DNA of 64,000 bases from Moniliella sp. 'wahieum'. Taxonomy: Eukaryota > Basidiomycota > Moniliellomycetes > Moniliellales > Moniliellaceae. The number at the start of each line of letters is the position of its first letter. Position 1 is the first letter of the stretch. The position numbers and the translations under genes are program-made. The DNA lies in assembly GCA_003971905.1 (NCBI GenBank), contig RSEE01000063.1:338754-402753 (forward strand), given 5' to 3'. This document shows positions 11,016 to 22,940 of this stretch, one piece after another. The notes under the pieces were generated by a model. That model saw only the letters and a program-made list of their open reading frames with translations, ran no database searches and was not told the DNA's origin.

Positions 11016-13884
11016 CATCCGGCACAATCGCTAATGTTAGCTTTGACGAGTGTGTGTATTATAAAAGTACTTTGCCGAGGTCTTCTGGCCCCTCAGGCCT
11101 CAAATTCCTCAAACCGGATCCCTCCCACATATTTTCTCCCTTGTTTCTCTGTTATATATTGTTTCTGTTATATATAGATCTGGACATAAATCATATGGGG
11201 TGCGTTTCGGGAGAAGAGAGATATGATGCAATGCATGATGGGTTTTTCATCCGTCAACATAACTATGTTGTATGGTGTCGTTAAAATACTGCGAGAAGAG
11301 TACTGACTGCCACAGAGTAAGCCCTCTCTTCAGAGGCGGTGCGTGAGGCGTGAGGCGCGAGGCGTGCGGTGCGGTCAGCACAGGTGCCTGCTCTGCATTC
11401 TTTTTCTCCAACAACACCAACACATTAGTTAAAGAACAGATTCAGCCATATCTATGGTACATCATTGCATCACCATCTTTGTACGCCTACCAAAATGGCA
11501 TTGTCAGTGTTACGAAAGGGTGGAGATTATCGATCGATTTAAAGAGAGAAAAGTCCGTTAGGGACAGAGCATATATATGGGTGAGTCGCATACATATAAC
11601 AGCGCCAGAGATGATGTGTGAACAGCTACATGCATATGGTGGCGTTGACAACCTCGCCGAGACCCGACGCTAGAATCCGACGAGAGTTTGGAAGAGTGTC
11701 GGGTGTCGGGATCAGACTCGATCATAGTTGTCTGGCCCCCTTGATTTGTTCTCCACCCTGTTTCCCCCCCTTTGGATTGTGCCCTCTTTTCCTCGTGTGA
11801 CTTAGCTCGCATTTCTCTTCTCCGAGACATATATATACCCCGCTCTCTTTCCACAACACTCGATGAATATGATCCCCATCCTTTCCCCCATCCCCTCCTG
11901 TTAGGTTTGATCCCACTCACAGCCTTCCGGCTTTCAGCCCAATCGCCACCCCCATGTCCGCTGGACACATCTCTCTACCCTTCCCCTCCCCTATACACCA
12001 CATGTCCGCCGCCGCACACGTGCTATTGCGTCCCACGCGGCCAGCTGAAGGAGGAGGATAAATGAGGATGTGGTTCTGAAGAGAGGTACAGGAGACTGTG
12101 AGAAGGGGAGGGGCCGTATATATAGGCGAGGTTACCAGGAGCAGAGGGAGCGTCCGGGCGGATAAGAGGTTTCATGCCTATCACGCAGGACGGCGTGTGA
12201 TGATTGGGCATCCCCAACAAGAGACAGCTGGCAGAGGAGAGGGATCTGAGCCAAAGAGATGTGCTTGATGCGAGGAGCCTCTGATCCTCAGTCAAGCTAT
12301 AGCTTTTTGAACAGAAGCGAGGCTGTCAACCTCTCGTCTACCCGCGCCTTTTTAGTTACCCCCGAACCAATCATCCCCAGCGCTGCATGGTGGAACTGTC
12401 AGTCCGGAAGCGCCTCCAACCAGAGCCGACAGAATTGGGCCCCCGTCAACAACTCCACAACATGTTAGCTATTGCCGCCGCCGCTGTCACCGAGCCGGCC
12501 ACACCCCTACCATCGCCGCCAACGCGCCGTAGATTCTTTTCATTTTCTTTTACAGTGCGGCCGACTTTGGAGAAAGTTGCAGGGAGAACTGGGGCAAGGG
12601 AGAACGTTTAATTGTGACGACGCCACGGTACCTATATGACAGGATTTTCGGACAAAGATTAGGCATCACGGTGGCCATGCAGCGTATGAGATTTTGGATG
12701 AAGACAGTTTGAGGGCTTTTTGTCCTCTTCATTCTGTACACGCGTGTTGAACACGAGAGGGACCCACAATTCGAGAGGAGTGGCGCGTGGTCCTTAGTTC
12801 TCGCTTGGGAGATGATCTTTGTTCACGGTTGTGGCTTCGGGAAAAGGCCGCGGTCTGTGAGGCATGACATATATGCCTAAAAGATTAATGGTATTACGTA
12901 TCTATTAATGGTGGTACTGTATACTCTTCAGACCAAAACATACTTATTAACCATCGCCTGATTCGCTTCATTTAGTTGGAGAACGAACGGAATGATGAGA
13001 GTTGTGATGATCGAGATGGACGCTTTCTTCTGTACGGAGTTTCGACGGATTCTAGGGGAGACGACAATTCCCGGGGTAAGAAGGACGATAACTTTGAAGA
13101 CAAGGTCATGAGAGCCAGTGTGGAGCCCGTGCCTATTCGGATGATAGTGTAGCGACGCAAGTATGCCAGAACGCAAGCGAGACACAACAGTCTCTACGAT
13201 GCAGACAGCGAATACAGCGGAGAGAGGGGGGGAGTATTGAGTATAAGCGGGAGCGGGATACAGGTGGAGGTAAGGCAAATACAGGCGTTGCTACGAGAAG
13301 AAAACAAAAGCTTCTGAGTAGGTAAGCTAACTGAAGAAGGCCTAGCCAGCCACGTGGCAACAATAGGATGCGGCTGCCTCCTTTGTACCAGTATATTGCG
13401 CCCCACACGCGTGTGTTGAACGTTGAGAGGCCATAATCAACAAAGCCAATGCCTGTCTTATCATCACTTTCGTATAGCCCCCCCCACTACGGATGCGAGC
13501 ACGATGCCACCCGCCAAAATCTTGGAGCTCAGCCTGTGAGCGACAAGCAGGTTCAGGTTGTGGTCACCAGCTTCGTACTCCAATGTGGTCTGATGCTACC
13601 GCTTGGGCACAACTCAGTGGCTATTAGGACCCGCACTCACAATCCCATCCAAAAGTTTGATTTTTGCCACGTTTTACACGAAACTGTTCGGGAACCGATC
13701 TTCAGGCCCCATGTTCCGACGTACTGCGCTCCATCCCGGACACCGACATTCTCAACGAGTGGGTTCGGGAGGATGAGGACAAATGCGTTTGGGGAGGAAG
13801 GACATCATATACGTACGGATTTTACCGAGTAGTGATGCTAGTGATGCATGATGGGACCAGGAGTGCCCGGGAGATCAGGAATGA
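11016..13884. other. Gene-poor stretch, no gene recognised
   Basis: Open frames on both strands are short and unlike any family I know; several overlap in antisense, as expected of shadow frames. A pyrimidine-rich strand asymmetry at 11,730-12,000 creates Pro/Ser-rich frames without other coding signs. Confidence 0.5.
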
Positions 13885-13910
13885 AGCTTGAAGCTTGAAG
13901 CTTGAAGGCG
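13885..13910 (+). repeat. Heptamer repeat, TGA-AGCT type
   Basis: Three AAGCTT palindromes at 7-bp spacing (TGA-AGCT units) lie just before the R2 copy at 13,960. Confidence 0.9.
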
Positions 13911-13959
13911 GATCACACACCTTGAGGGAGAGTCCTGAATTCGGAGGTGCAATATAATG

Positions 13960-14090
13960 ATACCAGCCATTATCCCCCTGGTTCCTTGACCCTGGTGGTG
14001 CCCCCAAGTAACCCCCGCAAGATGAACGGTTAGGATTAGACGTAGCGTTCCCCCTGTGCCAGCCTTAAGCTCTGCCAATGACATGGAATC
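13960..14090 (-). repeat. Dispersed repeat R2, partial copy
   Basis: Read on the minus strand it begins near CATGTCATTGGCAGAGCTTA and proceeds through the GGGGGAACGCTACG and TTCATCTTGCGGGGGTTACT blocks to a CCAGGGGGATAA end, where it is truncated before the GTACCCTAGG block. Confidence 0.8.
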
Positions 14091-15230
14091 AGTGACGCGG
14101 AGGGGTCATACAAAATGTCACACGGGAGCCACACATGCTACTAGCTTCCAAGTATTTTCGCGAGACGGTAACGTTTTTTGGTAGCTAAAGGTTTTAGGCC
14201 GTTAGGCGTTATGACCCTGAGACCCGAGGGCCTGAGAGTAGCTGGTAACCGGTACAACTGGTAACCGAAAACGGCAACTGCCTAATAAGGCTAGCAACTG
14301 GTATATATATAACCTGTGACATGTGATAACTCGATAACCCTAGTGGCTTGTGGGCATATGCGACTTGTAACGTTGACATAGTGGTGTGTGATTCTGTAGT
14401 ACGGGGTGGCGACAGCGAATGTGGTGGGCGCAGCGATCTTCCAGCAGCGCAGCAGCTTGGGACGAGGCGGGGGGGCGGGGCTTGTGGGGCTAACATGCAA
14501 CAACAGGCCGATGATTAAGGAGGCGCTGAGGGGTGACCTCACCGGTCAGCTGAGGCCTGAGAATCTGAGAGCGCTGAGGCGCGGAGGCTCAAATCCAGCA
14601 TGCACATGGCGTGCTGTGAGCCTCAGAGCCTCAATATGCTGGACGAGCCGCAGACCTCTCGCTTCGTGTGGAACACGCTATGGCGATGATCGCTGAGCGA
14701 TGAGCGATCGATGAGCGTTGTCTGTGAGCCATGCGACATGCGACATGCGAGCGGAATCATCGTCTTATCACCACTCTCGTCTGGGATTGTAGATTCCGGG
14801 GGGATCGCGGCGCGTCGGAGAGAAAGGACGATGAAGCTTGAAGCTTGGAGAGGGTGTGCTGTCGCCAATGCATCCTACGCCCACCGCCCCCAGCCTGGGA
14901 GAGGCACATAGGCCAGCACCTAGCACCTAGGCCGTAGACTTCTCCTACTTGCGCAAACACACCTAGCGCTTTGCAGAGCGAGCTCCCTACAAACTGCTCC
15001 GCCGAGGCCAATAAGGCCGGTGGTTGGGGGCTTGAGATTTAGTTGATGTTGAATATTGAATCCTCACCGGCCGGTCACCTGAGGCCCAGAGGCCTCAGCC
15101 TGATGATCGATGAGGTCGATTGAGATCACCGAGATCATCCTGGTAGGGACTGGTTCGTTGCTATTTGCGATAGTTACTAGTTACTAGTTACGACTGAGCT
15201 CTATAGCTACGAGCACACTCGCGAACTCAG
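14091..15230. other. Repeat-rich intergenic DNA without a clear gene
   Basis: It contains GGTAACC motifs (14,230-14,275), TGAGCGATGAGCGATCGATG (14,695-14,720), three GCGACAT units (14,730-14,750), a short TGA-AGCT run (14,831) and AGGCCT/TGATCGATGA motifs (15,075-15,120). I recognise no protein. Confidence 0.5.
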
Positions 15231-16965
15231 TTGAACGTGTGTACTCCGTTACAACGCAACACGGCTGAGCAGTGCGTGGTCGACCTGCTAGAGCTCTGTT
15301 GGTCGGCGTGTTCAACGTTCAGTGGCATGTTCCTCGGCAACAGATCACGCTGCCTCCGTGATGAGGTATGGTCCAGCAGTCAGTTCCGACTTCCGCATCC
15401 TCGCCATCTCTTGCCTTACCCGCGTCAAGCTTGGCTGTGGACTGCCACCACCACCACCACTCCCTTCGCCCACCCTCGCCAGCATGTCCCGCCTTCATTT
15501 GCCTCATCATCTGCCTCATCCTTCGCTGTCAGTCGGTTACCCGCCCCTGCACCGACACAGAATGAACACACCGCCGAGCACATCACCGAACAGAGGGCGG
15601 TGCCATCGTCAGTGACCATGGCACGCTCCCTCCGGTGCCATCGGGTGCTATGCTTGATCCTTGCCCACAGCTAAGTCATTCTCGCTCACTCTCTTCATCG
15701 CACCTTCCTCGACCCCCGTACCCGAATGGATGTTTGAAGACGAATACCAGGTGGATGTGATCAACCACATGCTCGAGGTGGAGGTACGTGTCTATTCCGG
15801 TCTTATGCCCAGTGGATCTGCCGCTAACGACCCCTGTTTTGTGCCTACAGGCTGCCGCCATGCCTCAGGTTGCAATGATTGACACTCAGCCTCAAGTTGG
15901 GTGGACCATGCGTCGATTCCTGATCGACTTCCTGGTTGAGGTGCACCTGAATTACAACATGGGCTGCGAGTCAGTTCTGTACCAGGCGGTCAACTTGGTA
16001 GATCGCTACATGTCCAAGCGGGTCGTGCTGCGCAAGCACTACCAACTCATGGCGTGCTGCGCACTTCTCATTGCCAGCAAGTACGACAACGCGAAGCTCA
16101 CCGACCTTCATTGCAGCACTGCCGCAAATGTGCCAAGACGCGTTCGACGACAAATCTTTCATCCAGATGAGCCAGCCATCCTTTTCACCTTGTCCTGGAG
16201 ACTGGGCCAACCGACAGTGAGCGACTGGATTTCGTTGAAGTGCCAAAAGCTTCACGATCCTGTGGAGGTTGAATATGTGGCTCATTACTTAGCCCAACTC
16301 AGTCTCTACCATCGCGCGCGTTCGTCGGACTCTCTCGGCATCTTTAATAGGGGCAGTCCACCCTATTGCTCGGGCGATCTGTGGAATTGAAGGTGCTTCA
16401 ACCCCAAGCCCTTCTAATACCCCTGCGACGGATAAGTTGGCAGTCGACATGTTGAGTCGTCTGGTGATGGATCCTTTGGGCGAGACCTCCTCTTTGCTCA
16501 TCCAGAAATTTTCTAGTCCCCAGCGGGCCAAGGCAGCGTACCTGGTACGGAAGTACGCTGAACGATTGGCGCGTCCGGCCTTGCAACAGCATCTTGTATT
16601 GGAACCCTCGCATACTGTTGGGGGTCTCGTCTCGCCTGTACCCTCTGCCATGGTTCCCACCTCATCCCGTCAATCTTCCATCTCTGCTCTGTCCATGACC
16701 TCGAGTGGGAGCTCCATTCCAGCTACCCTGCCAGGAATGTGGACATGTCCTCGGGCGGCGTCCCTGTTATTGCATCCGGGCATCACCACACGGCTCCATG
16801 GATGCTGCCTGCCCCCGCTGCAATGCCTATGCCATCGACGGAGCGCTTTCCTTCAAAACGCATCCTCCAACCGCTGAAATTCAACCACACCATCTTCACC
16901 ATCACCGCCACAGCGCGTCGGGTCAAGCCGCTGCACCTGTTGCATTTCCCCATCAGACGGCCTGA
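15231..16965 (+). CDS. G1/S-type cyclin (Cln/Puc1-like)
   Basis: The cyclin N-terminal fold is clear from EYQVDVINHMLEVE (15,744), then, after a 67-bp intron (15,784-15,850, GTACGT..ACAG with GCTAAC branch motif), RRFLIDFLVEVHLNYN and NLVDRYMSKRVVLRKHYQL, ending CCALLIASKYDNAK. It binds and activates a cyclin-dependent kinase; the VLRKHYQL pattern resembles fungal G1 cyclins more than B-type cyclins. Downstream the fold is spread over frames: QMCQDAFDDKSFIQM (16,129), AILFTLSWRLGQPTVSDWIS (16,168), ASLIGAVHPIARAICGIEG (16,341) and SPQRAKAAYLVRKYAERLAR. At least three single-base indels (near 16,100, 16,165 and 16,335) are needed to read it. The first exon and exact start are uncertain; a Pro/Thr-rich frame precedes the fold. 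The His/Ser-rich C-terminus may end at 16,877 or 16,965. Confidence 0.8.
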
Positions 16966-17060
16966 TCTACGTATTCTTCCATTGGCAAGCGCTTCAAGCT
17001 CCTACAGGCTCTTACACTCTTTTTTTGTCGTGTCTTCCCTCTTCCGTCGTCACATATCAC

Positions 17061-17090
17061 CCTCTCAGATCTCAGATCTCAGATCTCACC
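17061..17090 (+). repeat. Heptamer repeat, TCA-GATC type
   Basis: Three AGATCT palindromes at 7-bp spacing in the TCA orientation lie downstream of the cyclin gene. It is the reverse complement of the array at 2,865. Confidence 0.9.
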
Positions 17091-18402
17091 ATCTCTAGCT
17101 GCTGCACACCCTAATCACAGCGCAATCAAGACCTGTCTAGTGCAAACAATCACTACTGCACGTTGCACTCACACCCGTCCTTTAGTGCATATAATCCCTA
17201 CCCTCTCGTGCCTTTCCATCGACCGTCCTTGGAACTCTCACATGTCGTCCCTCACTATACTCCGTCGCTCCTTCCTAATCACTCCGATTCGCGTCCTAGG
17301 GCCTCAACGTACAAAACAATCACAACGTATTAACCCCCCGTTTCCCGTTTCCCGTTTCCCGTTTCCCGTTTCCCCTTTCATGCCTGTGCCACATGCGTTT
17401 CCTCCACTCCACACACCGTCCTGCAAGTTCTTTTTTTTCCCGTCGGTCCCCATGGCCGCCCTTGTGTTCGGCCACACACTGCCTCTCATGCCTTTTGATC
17501 ATCTGTATTCCATCTTTGGCTGGGAACTCTCCAGCATGTTCTTGTCTGAGATCTGTTCCTTTTGTTCTGTGCTTCCTGTCGTCACTAAGAATCTTCCCAT
17601 CTTGTCGATCGGTCGTGAATATTGAATTGTAGGTTGAACGTCGAGCAAACACCGCCATTTACCTCGCCCCCCCCCCACACACATCAGACCTGTCTCAGGG
17701 TTTTGGCACCTTCTTTTGATGCTTGAATTTACAACTCTCCAGTATAGGTAACCATCTGGCGACGCGATTCTAGTCGACTTGGACTGCCAAACTGGCGATG
17801 CTCACACAGGGGAACATGTAGAGATCCGGAGCTGGAACCCGCGAAGATGGGGCATACCAGGCGTGCATGATGCCTCCATGAGGCCTGAGGGCCTGAGGTC
17901 AATTTGTAGATACAAAGGGCAGGCAAATTCCGTCCCATATTGCGTCGCCATGCATCGTGGAGTCTGTCGGTCGTAGCGGGGGGCCAAGCACCAAAGGAAT
18001 GGAAACCCGGCCACTAGGGTTGGAGCCAAAAGCAGAAATAATTGCGCCGACAGTGGCGGTGTGCCGGGTGCATATCCTCATGGGCACCAGGGCAGTCTCG
18101 AGGTCCCGCCGGGGCCCCCAGTTGGGCGATGGCCTCTCCTTGCGGCAACGCCTCTTCATCTGAGCATCAAGCTTCAGCTTCGAGTACGACAGCCGGGCGG
18201 CCTCAAGGTAAGCGGATGCTCCGGACACGGATGTGGGCATACGATGGGTGGATTGCCAACCCAAGACGCCGGCACCGAGTCCCTTCCATCCTGCCTGGAC
18301 TCTCCTGGCTCCACCCGCCAAGGCCGGAGCAGCGGGACAAAGTGGATTCTGAACGCGGCGAAGCTGACTCTTCCCTGTGTGTTGGCAGGAACCGATTCGC
18401 AA
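17091..18402. other. Intergenic region and probable uL6 leader
   Basis: The sequence is pyrimidine-rich on the plus strand up to about 17,720. An AG acceptor (GTGTTGGCAG, ending 18,389) sits 13 bases before the uL6 start, so an intron in the 5' leader or after a very short first exon is likely. No separate gene is recognised. Confidence 0.45.
17337..17376 (+). repeat. GTTTCCC tandem repeat
   Basis: About five copies of the 7-bp unit GTTTCCC occur. It shares the 7-bp period of the heptamer family but lacks a palindromic tetramer, so it is probably an ordinary microsatellite. Confidence 0.85.
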
Positions 18403-18981
18403 ATGCTGCAGATTTACAAGGACATTGAGATCCCCGTCCCTGCCGATGTGGAGGTTAAGGTCGCCTCGCGCGACGTGTGGGTCAAGGGCCCCGGGGCGAG
18501 CTGAGCAAGTCGCTCAAGCACCTCAACATGGAGGTGCGCCTGGTCAAGGACTCCAAGAGCACCAAGGTGCGCTTTGTGGTTTGGCACGGGGGCGGAAACA
18601 CGTTGCATGCCTGCGTACCGCTGCCTCGGTTGTGCCAACATGATCAAGGGCGTGACAAAGGGGTTCCAATACAAGGTCCGTGCGGTCTATGCCCATTTCC
18701 CCGTCAACCTGATCATTGCAGGTGACAAGCGTGCTGTGGAGATCCGTAACTTCCTGGGAGAGAAGCGGGTACGCCACGTGCCCATGCGCGAAGGCGTGAC
18801 GATCACGGAGGACAAGGCACAGAAGGACCAAGTGCTGATCGAGGGAAACGACATCAACGCCGTCTCCCAGTCGGCTGCTGACATGCACGGTGCCTGCCTC
18901 GTGCGCAACAAGGATATCCGGAAGTTTTTGGATGGCCTTTACGTTTCGGCCAAGGGCACCATCGTCCAGGACGATGAGTAA
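18403..18981 (+). CDS. RPL9: 60S ribosomal protein L9 (uL6)
   Basis: The protein is a component of the large cytosolic ribosomal subunit. The start MLQIYKDIEIPVPADVEVKV matches the family N-terminus. MIKGVTKGFQYKVRAVYAHF, EIRNFLGEK, EGNDINAVSQSAA and NKDIRKFLDGLYVS are diagnostic of eukaryotic uL6, and the length (about 192 residues) fits. Three one-base losses break the printed frame: in the CCCC run at 18,490 (the family has VKGPRGEL), near 18,590 before RKHVACLRTAAS, and near 18,640 before NMIKG. Because the gene is essential and normally single-copy in haploid fungi, these are best read as sequence errors. Ribosomal protein genes are usually strongly expressed; no promoter motif was confirmed. 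Confidence 0.93.
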
Positions 18982-19786
18982 GGAGGAACTTAGCATCCCT
19001 CCGTTGCTTATCCTCCGGGAGTGAGGGGTATGTGTCCCCTCTCCACCCCCCCTTGCTGGACTTCACATTGAGTCTGCCTTTATGTTCTGCCTGGCCACTT
19101 TGGCCTGGTCGGTATCCTGATGCCGACTACTGTCATCAGACAGGTGTCTATGATGGTATCTAAAACGACTGCATGCGGCTAGTCCCCCCAGATTATGTTG
19201 AGACTGCCTGTAGCTCTTGCGCGACAGACCGATAGCTAAGTGGCTCTGAACCAGTTCAAGATAGGGTGCTGATGAGGACAAATTAAGCGCTAGACAGTAA
19301 AGGCGAGCGAATGATGCAGGAACAGCATGCAGGGAGCAGGGGTGTAAGCTGGAGCCAACAAGGGCATTGGGGGCGGAGTGCTTTACTTTTCAGATAGAAG
19401 CAAAAGCGGTATGACGTGTGGGACAATGACGGAACGCGCTGGACAGAAGCAGGGGACATGTAGCGGGAAAATTTAGCACGGGCAATGGCGAGTCGGAACA
19501 AACGGCAACGAGGGAGAGGAGTAGAGAGAGCAGGTTGAACGTTGAAGATCAACCACTGTCTTCCCTGCCCCTTCCCAGGAGGTGAATGTCCCCTCTTCAT
19601 AGAAGGGATCGAGACGCTGAGAGGAGTGTAGGCGGGCCACAAACAACGAACACCCTGGTATCCAAGGCACACGAGGTACGAGATGGGTTGGATGTGAAGC
19701 GATTCCATCGGGGAGATAAGAGCGGAAAGCAGGTGAGAGACTGATAACTTGCGACGGCGCAACTGCTCGTCGGTAGTGAGCAGAGC
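18982..19786. other. Intergenic DNA between convergent genes
   Basis: This is the 3' space between uL6 (+) and the RRM protein (-). Minus-strand frames at 19,283-19,790 show no domain and are probably untranslated. Confidence 0.5.
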
Positions 19787-21425
19787 TCATGACAAAAAAT
19801 ATTGAGAACCTATGCCGTTTGATGTGCCAACAAGGGGCGTGTCCGATGGCCGAGATCTCGGCGCCCCTTGTGTCGGAGGCGGGCTGATAACATGGCGTCG
19901 CATGGTGCCCGTTACGCTGCCAGACCAGGGCAGGCCATTCTGCCCAACGTGACTTTGTGGCCGGGAAGCAGCATTCTGGGCCAGAGTGGCACCCGATTGA
20001 TCAACGCCACCTGACAAAGATGGCATCAAAGGCATCGAGCCCAATCCAATGGGACTGACTGGCCCTGGGCTAAGCAGACGTGGGCTCAGGGGGGCGGGAC
20101 TAAGCCGATGTGGGCTGAGGGCGCCGGTAGGAATTCGGTTCCCCCCCGCCAGGCTACCTGCTTCGCCAAGACTGCTGACGCCGTTCAAAGAGCCAGGCAG
20201 GGCGGCGAGTCCAAGAGGGGTGTGGGGGGGATTGCGCATCTCAGACGGGAGAAAGTAGCGCTCGGAAGGCCGTGAAGCTACATGAGGGAAATGCGTGGAG
20301 GGTAGACTGAGGGAGGCATGGTGTCCCGGTTGCGTTGTGGCACCCATGGCGTTCCCGGCTGGGGAGACAAAGCGTTGGTCGCCGCCATCCGGACCGACTT
20401 GGTGTGCAAATTCTTCTTGGCCATCTCAGTTTTCAGCACACATCCTCGTTCCGCATCGACAAGGCGACCATTTAAGTAGTCGCGCGCAGACATGGCCTCG
20501 GCGCGAGTGCGAAACTTGGCAAACCCGATAATTTGCTCGTTGCGCATCCGCGGACCCGATTGCGTCCCAGCTGCACCAAGAGACGGGAAAGATTCCTCGG
20601 CTGCCGGCGGCGAAGGGAATTTCAAGGAAGCAGCTTCGAAGCGGGCAAAGACAAAGTAGTTCTGCTCACTCACGCTCAGTAACGTCCTCAGGAAAGCCAG
20701 CAAGAAAGACGGTGGTGATCTCCTCGTTGGGGTCTTGCTTGCTGGCCCGATTGGGCATGGGCCCAGGGGGGTAGGCGTGCGGGTAGGCGCGGTGACCTGG
20801 GCCGGTAGGGCCAGGCATAGAGCCCTGGCCCATGTACGCGTAAGGATCGGCCTGAGGCAGGGGCGAGTGGGGGCTTGGCCGGCGCGCTGGCGGAGGCACG
20901 GAGGGAGGGAGGGCCAGGTGGGACAGGAGGTGGGACAGGTCGGGCTCCTGTTCGCCCCTGCTGGGCGCATTGGCCGCGGTACGAGAGGGGTCGAAGGAGG
21001 GGGCGCGGGAGTCAAGCGGGTGAGAGGGGGCAGGGCAGGAGTGGAGCGCGGGGGCGGGTCGAATGGTCCGACGGGATCGAGGCCTGGTTCGAAGGCGCGG
21101 ACGGGAAGGGGGGCGGCACTGAAGGAGAAAAGGTCGTTGGGCCCCAGAAGCGGTCGCCCGGGGAGGAGACAAAGCCTAGAGGCTGGGGCGCGTCGGCGGG
21201 GGGAAGCGTGGGTGCATCGGCGGGGGCATCAGCTGGGGCATCGGGGGGCGTGTCGGCGGGTGGGGCGTGGGGGCCGTGGGGGGGCATGGGGCGAGGGCGG
21301 CATGGCCTGGGCGAGGCTTGGGGTGCGAGGGAGCGAACGCGAGGCGCGCGGCGTTCAATAGCAATCACAAGCCCAGGTGATGGTGGGGAGACGAAAAACC
21401 GGGTGCCACCTCCCTCGAGCCCCAA
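19787..21425 (-). CDS. RRM-domain RNA-binding protein with Pro/Ala-rich N-terminus
   Basis: One RNA recognition motif is recognisable: EEITTVFLAGFPEDVTERE (about 20,680), FEAASLKFP, then IIGFAKFRTRAEAMSARDYL (RNP1-like) and EMAKKNLHTK. This order resembles fungal RRM proteins of the S. pombe Cip1/Cip2 class, which bind mRNA; the substrate is unknown. The N-terminal 250 residues are very rich in Pro and Ala and lack a fold. After the RRM come Ser/Pro repeats such as LSPAPLSPRLLSPGPVSP. The frame must be corrected near 21,015, within the RRM near 20,660, and near 20,345 to join all parts. The first two may hide small introns, since GTGAGT is present at the RRM break. The start is uncertain. Confidence 0.75.
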
Positions 21426-22058
21426 AGCTTAAACTGACGTCCGCCACGTTCCGATTGCAGCGGCGGCGCAGCGCCAGTGTCGGCCGAGTGGCATGTGACA
21501 TGTGACACCGGCATCACTTACACTGGGCGCGTGCCCTGGTACCTGGCTCTCATCCCTCCCCTGCAACACAGCTTCTTGCCTGGCTAGTTCCGCCTTTTCC
21601 GCTCTGATCTGATCTCACAGCCTTGAAATGTGAAAACAGACCATCCGATCCACAACACCGTCGCCCGCCCAGAGTGCTTGTGATCCAGCGTTCAAGCTAA
21701 CCTTCACCACACGTTCCATCACCGCGTGCTCGGTGAAGACAGCAATCAGCGCCTTTCAAGCAGGGTCAAGCACACTATAACAGTCAAGCGCCAAGCTTCA
21801 AGTCAGCCGCTCATGCTGGTCAAGAACAGCCATGGTTACATGAACGTGATGCTCCCACATCCCAGATGGTGTTGGCACATTCTACGCAAGGTTGAACACA
21901 CGTTGATCCGACAAGCAAACCAGAAACACAGGACAGGGGTAGAGTGCGGATAGCAAATTGAAAGTTGGTTGAGCATGCACTAAGGCCCTGCTAGGGAGGC
22001 ATCCTGGGCAGAGGCCCACCAAAGGAATGAAAAGGATTCATGTCAAATGGGGAGAAAC
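21426..22058. other. Intergenic region
   Basis: It lies between the start of the RRM protein and the end of the 14-3-3 gene, both on the minus strand, and probably holds the promoter of the former. No gene or structured RNA is recognised. Confidence 0.45.
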
Positions 22059-22940
22059 TTAGGCAGCTTCCTCGGTTGCAGGCTCGGCTGGCGCTGGGGC
22101 CGCCGCCTCGGGCGCAGCCGCCTCAGGTGCGGCCGCCTCAGCCTTCGGCTCGGCCTCCTGCATGTCCGAGGTCCAGAGTGTCAGGTTGTCTCGGAGCAGC
22201 TGCATGATCAGCGTCGAGTCCTTGTAGCTCTCCTCGCTGAGCGTGTCGAGCTCGGCAATTGCATCATCAAACGCCTGCTTGGCCAGGTGGCACGCACGGT
22301 CGGGCGAGTTGAGAATCTCGTAGTAGAACACGGAGAAGTTGAGCGCCAGACCCAGACGAATGGGATGCGTGGGGCCAGTTCGGAAGCGGCCAGTCTGGAA
22401 GCAGCCTTGTAAGCCTCGAGCGACTTGTCGGCACTGTCCTTGCGCGTTTCGCGGTGGAGAACTCGGCGAGATAGCGGTGGTAGTCGCCCTTCATCTTGTA
22501 GTAGAACACCTTGCTCTCGCCCGAGGCAGCCGAAAGGAAAAGGTGCTTGTCCAGCACGCTGAGAATGTCCTCGCACACCTTGGCCAGCTCCGTTCTCAAT
22601 CTTCTCGCGGTACGACTGACCATAGCCACCTGGGCCGTGTTGCCCTTGCTCTCTCCTTCTGCTCAATGGAGGAGACAATGCGCCACGAAGCACGCGGGCA
22701 CCAATGACGTTCTGTAGGCGACCGGAGGCAGGTTGCGCTCCTAAACGTCAGTTCTTGGTCGGCCGATGCGACGGCCTTCATACTCTCGACAATCTCTGTG
22801 CATCCAGGCAGGGTGAGCAATGGGGGGCGAAAGCAAGAGGCGGGGCGCAGGCGCAGACGAGCAGGGCAGCACGTACCATCGTATCGCTCGGCCTGCTCGG
22901 CGAGCTTGGCCAGGTAGACATTGTCCGCGTGGGTGCTCAT
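22059..22940 (-). CDS. 14-3-3 protein
   Basis: This dimeric adaptor binds phosphoserine/phosphothreonine sites on client proteins in cytosol and nucleus. Exon 1 encodes [21 protein letters not shown]; an 81-bp intron (22,796-22,876, GTACGT..ACAG) follows, and exon 2 resumes [17 protein letters not shown]. Further family blocks are [51 protein letters not shown] and [16 protein letters not shown]. The printed frame is broken at about five places (near 22,740, 22,690, 22,640, 22,450 and 22,335), each needing a one-base correction in a conserved part. The C-terminal tail is unusual: a run of EAAAP units ending PATEEAA, rather than the short acidic tail of most fungal 14-3-3 proteins. Confidence 0.93.

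Noticed and set aside
18480-18660. Programmed ribosomal frameshifting in the uL6 gene
   Set aside because: Three shifts lie within 160 bp of a ribosomal protein that is read in one frame in every organism I know, and similar shifts occur in unrelated genes. Sequence error is far simpler.
20735-21432. Long plus-strand open frames (up to 208 codons) opposite the RRM protein
   Set aside because: They are Gly/Arg-rich antisense shadows of the Pro/Ala-rich minus-strand gene.
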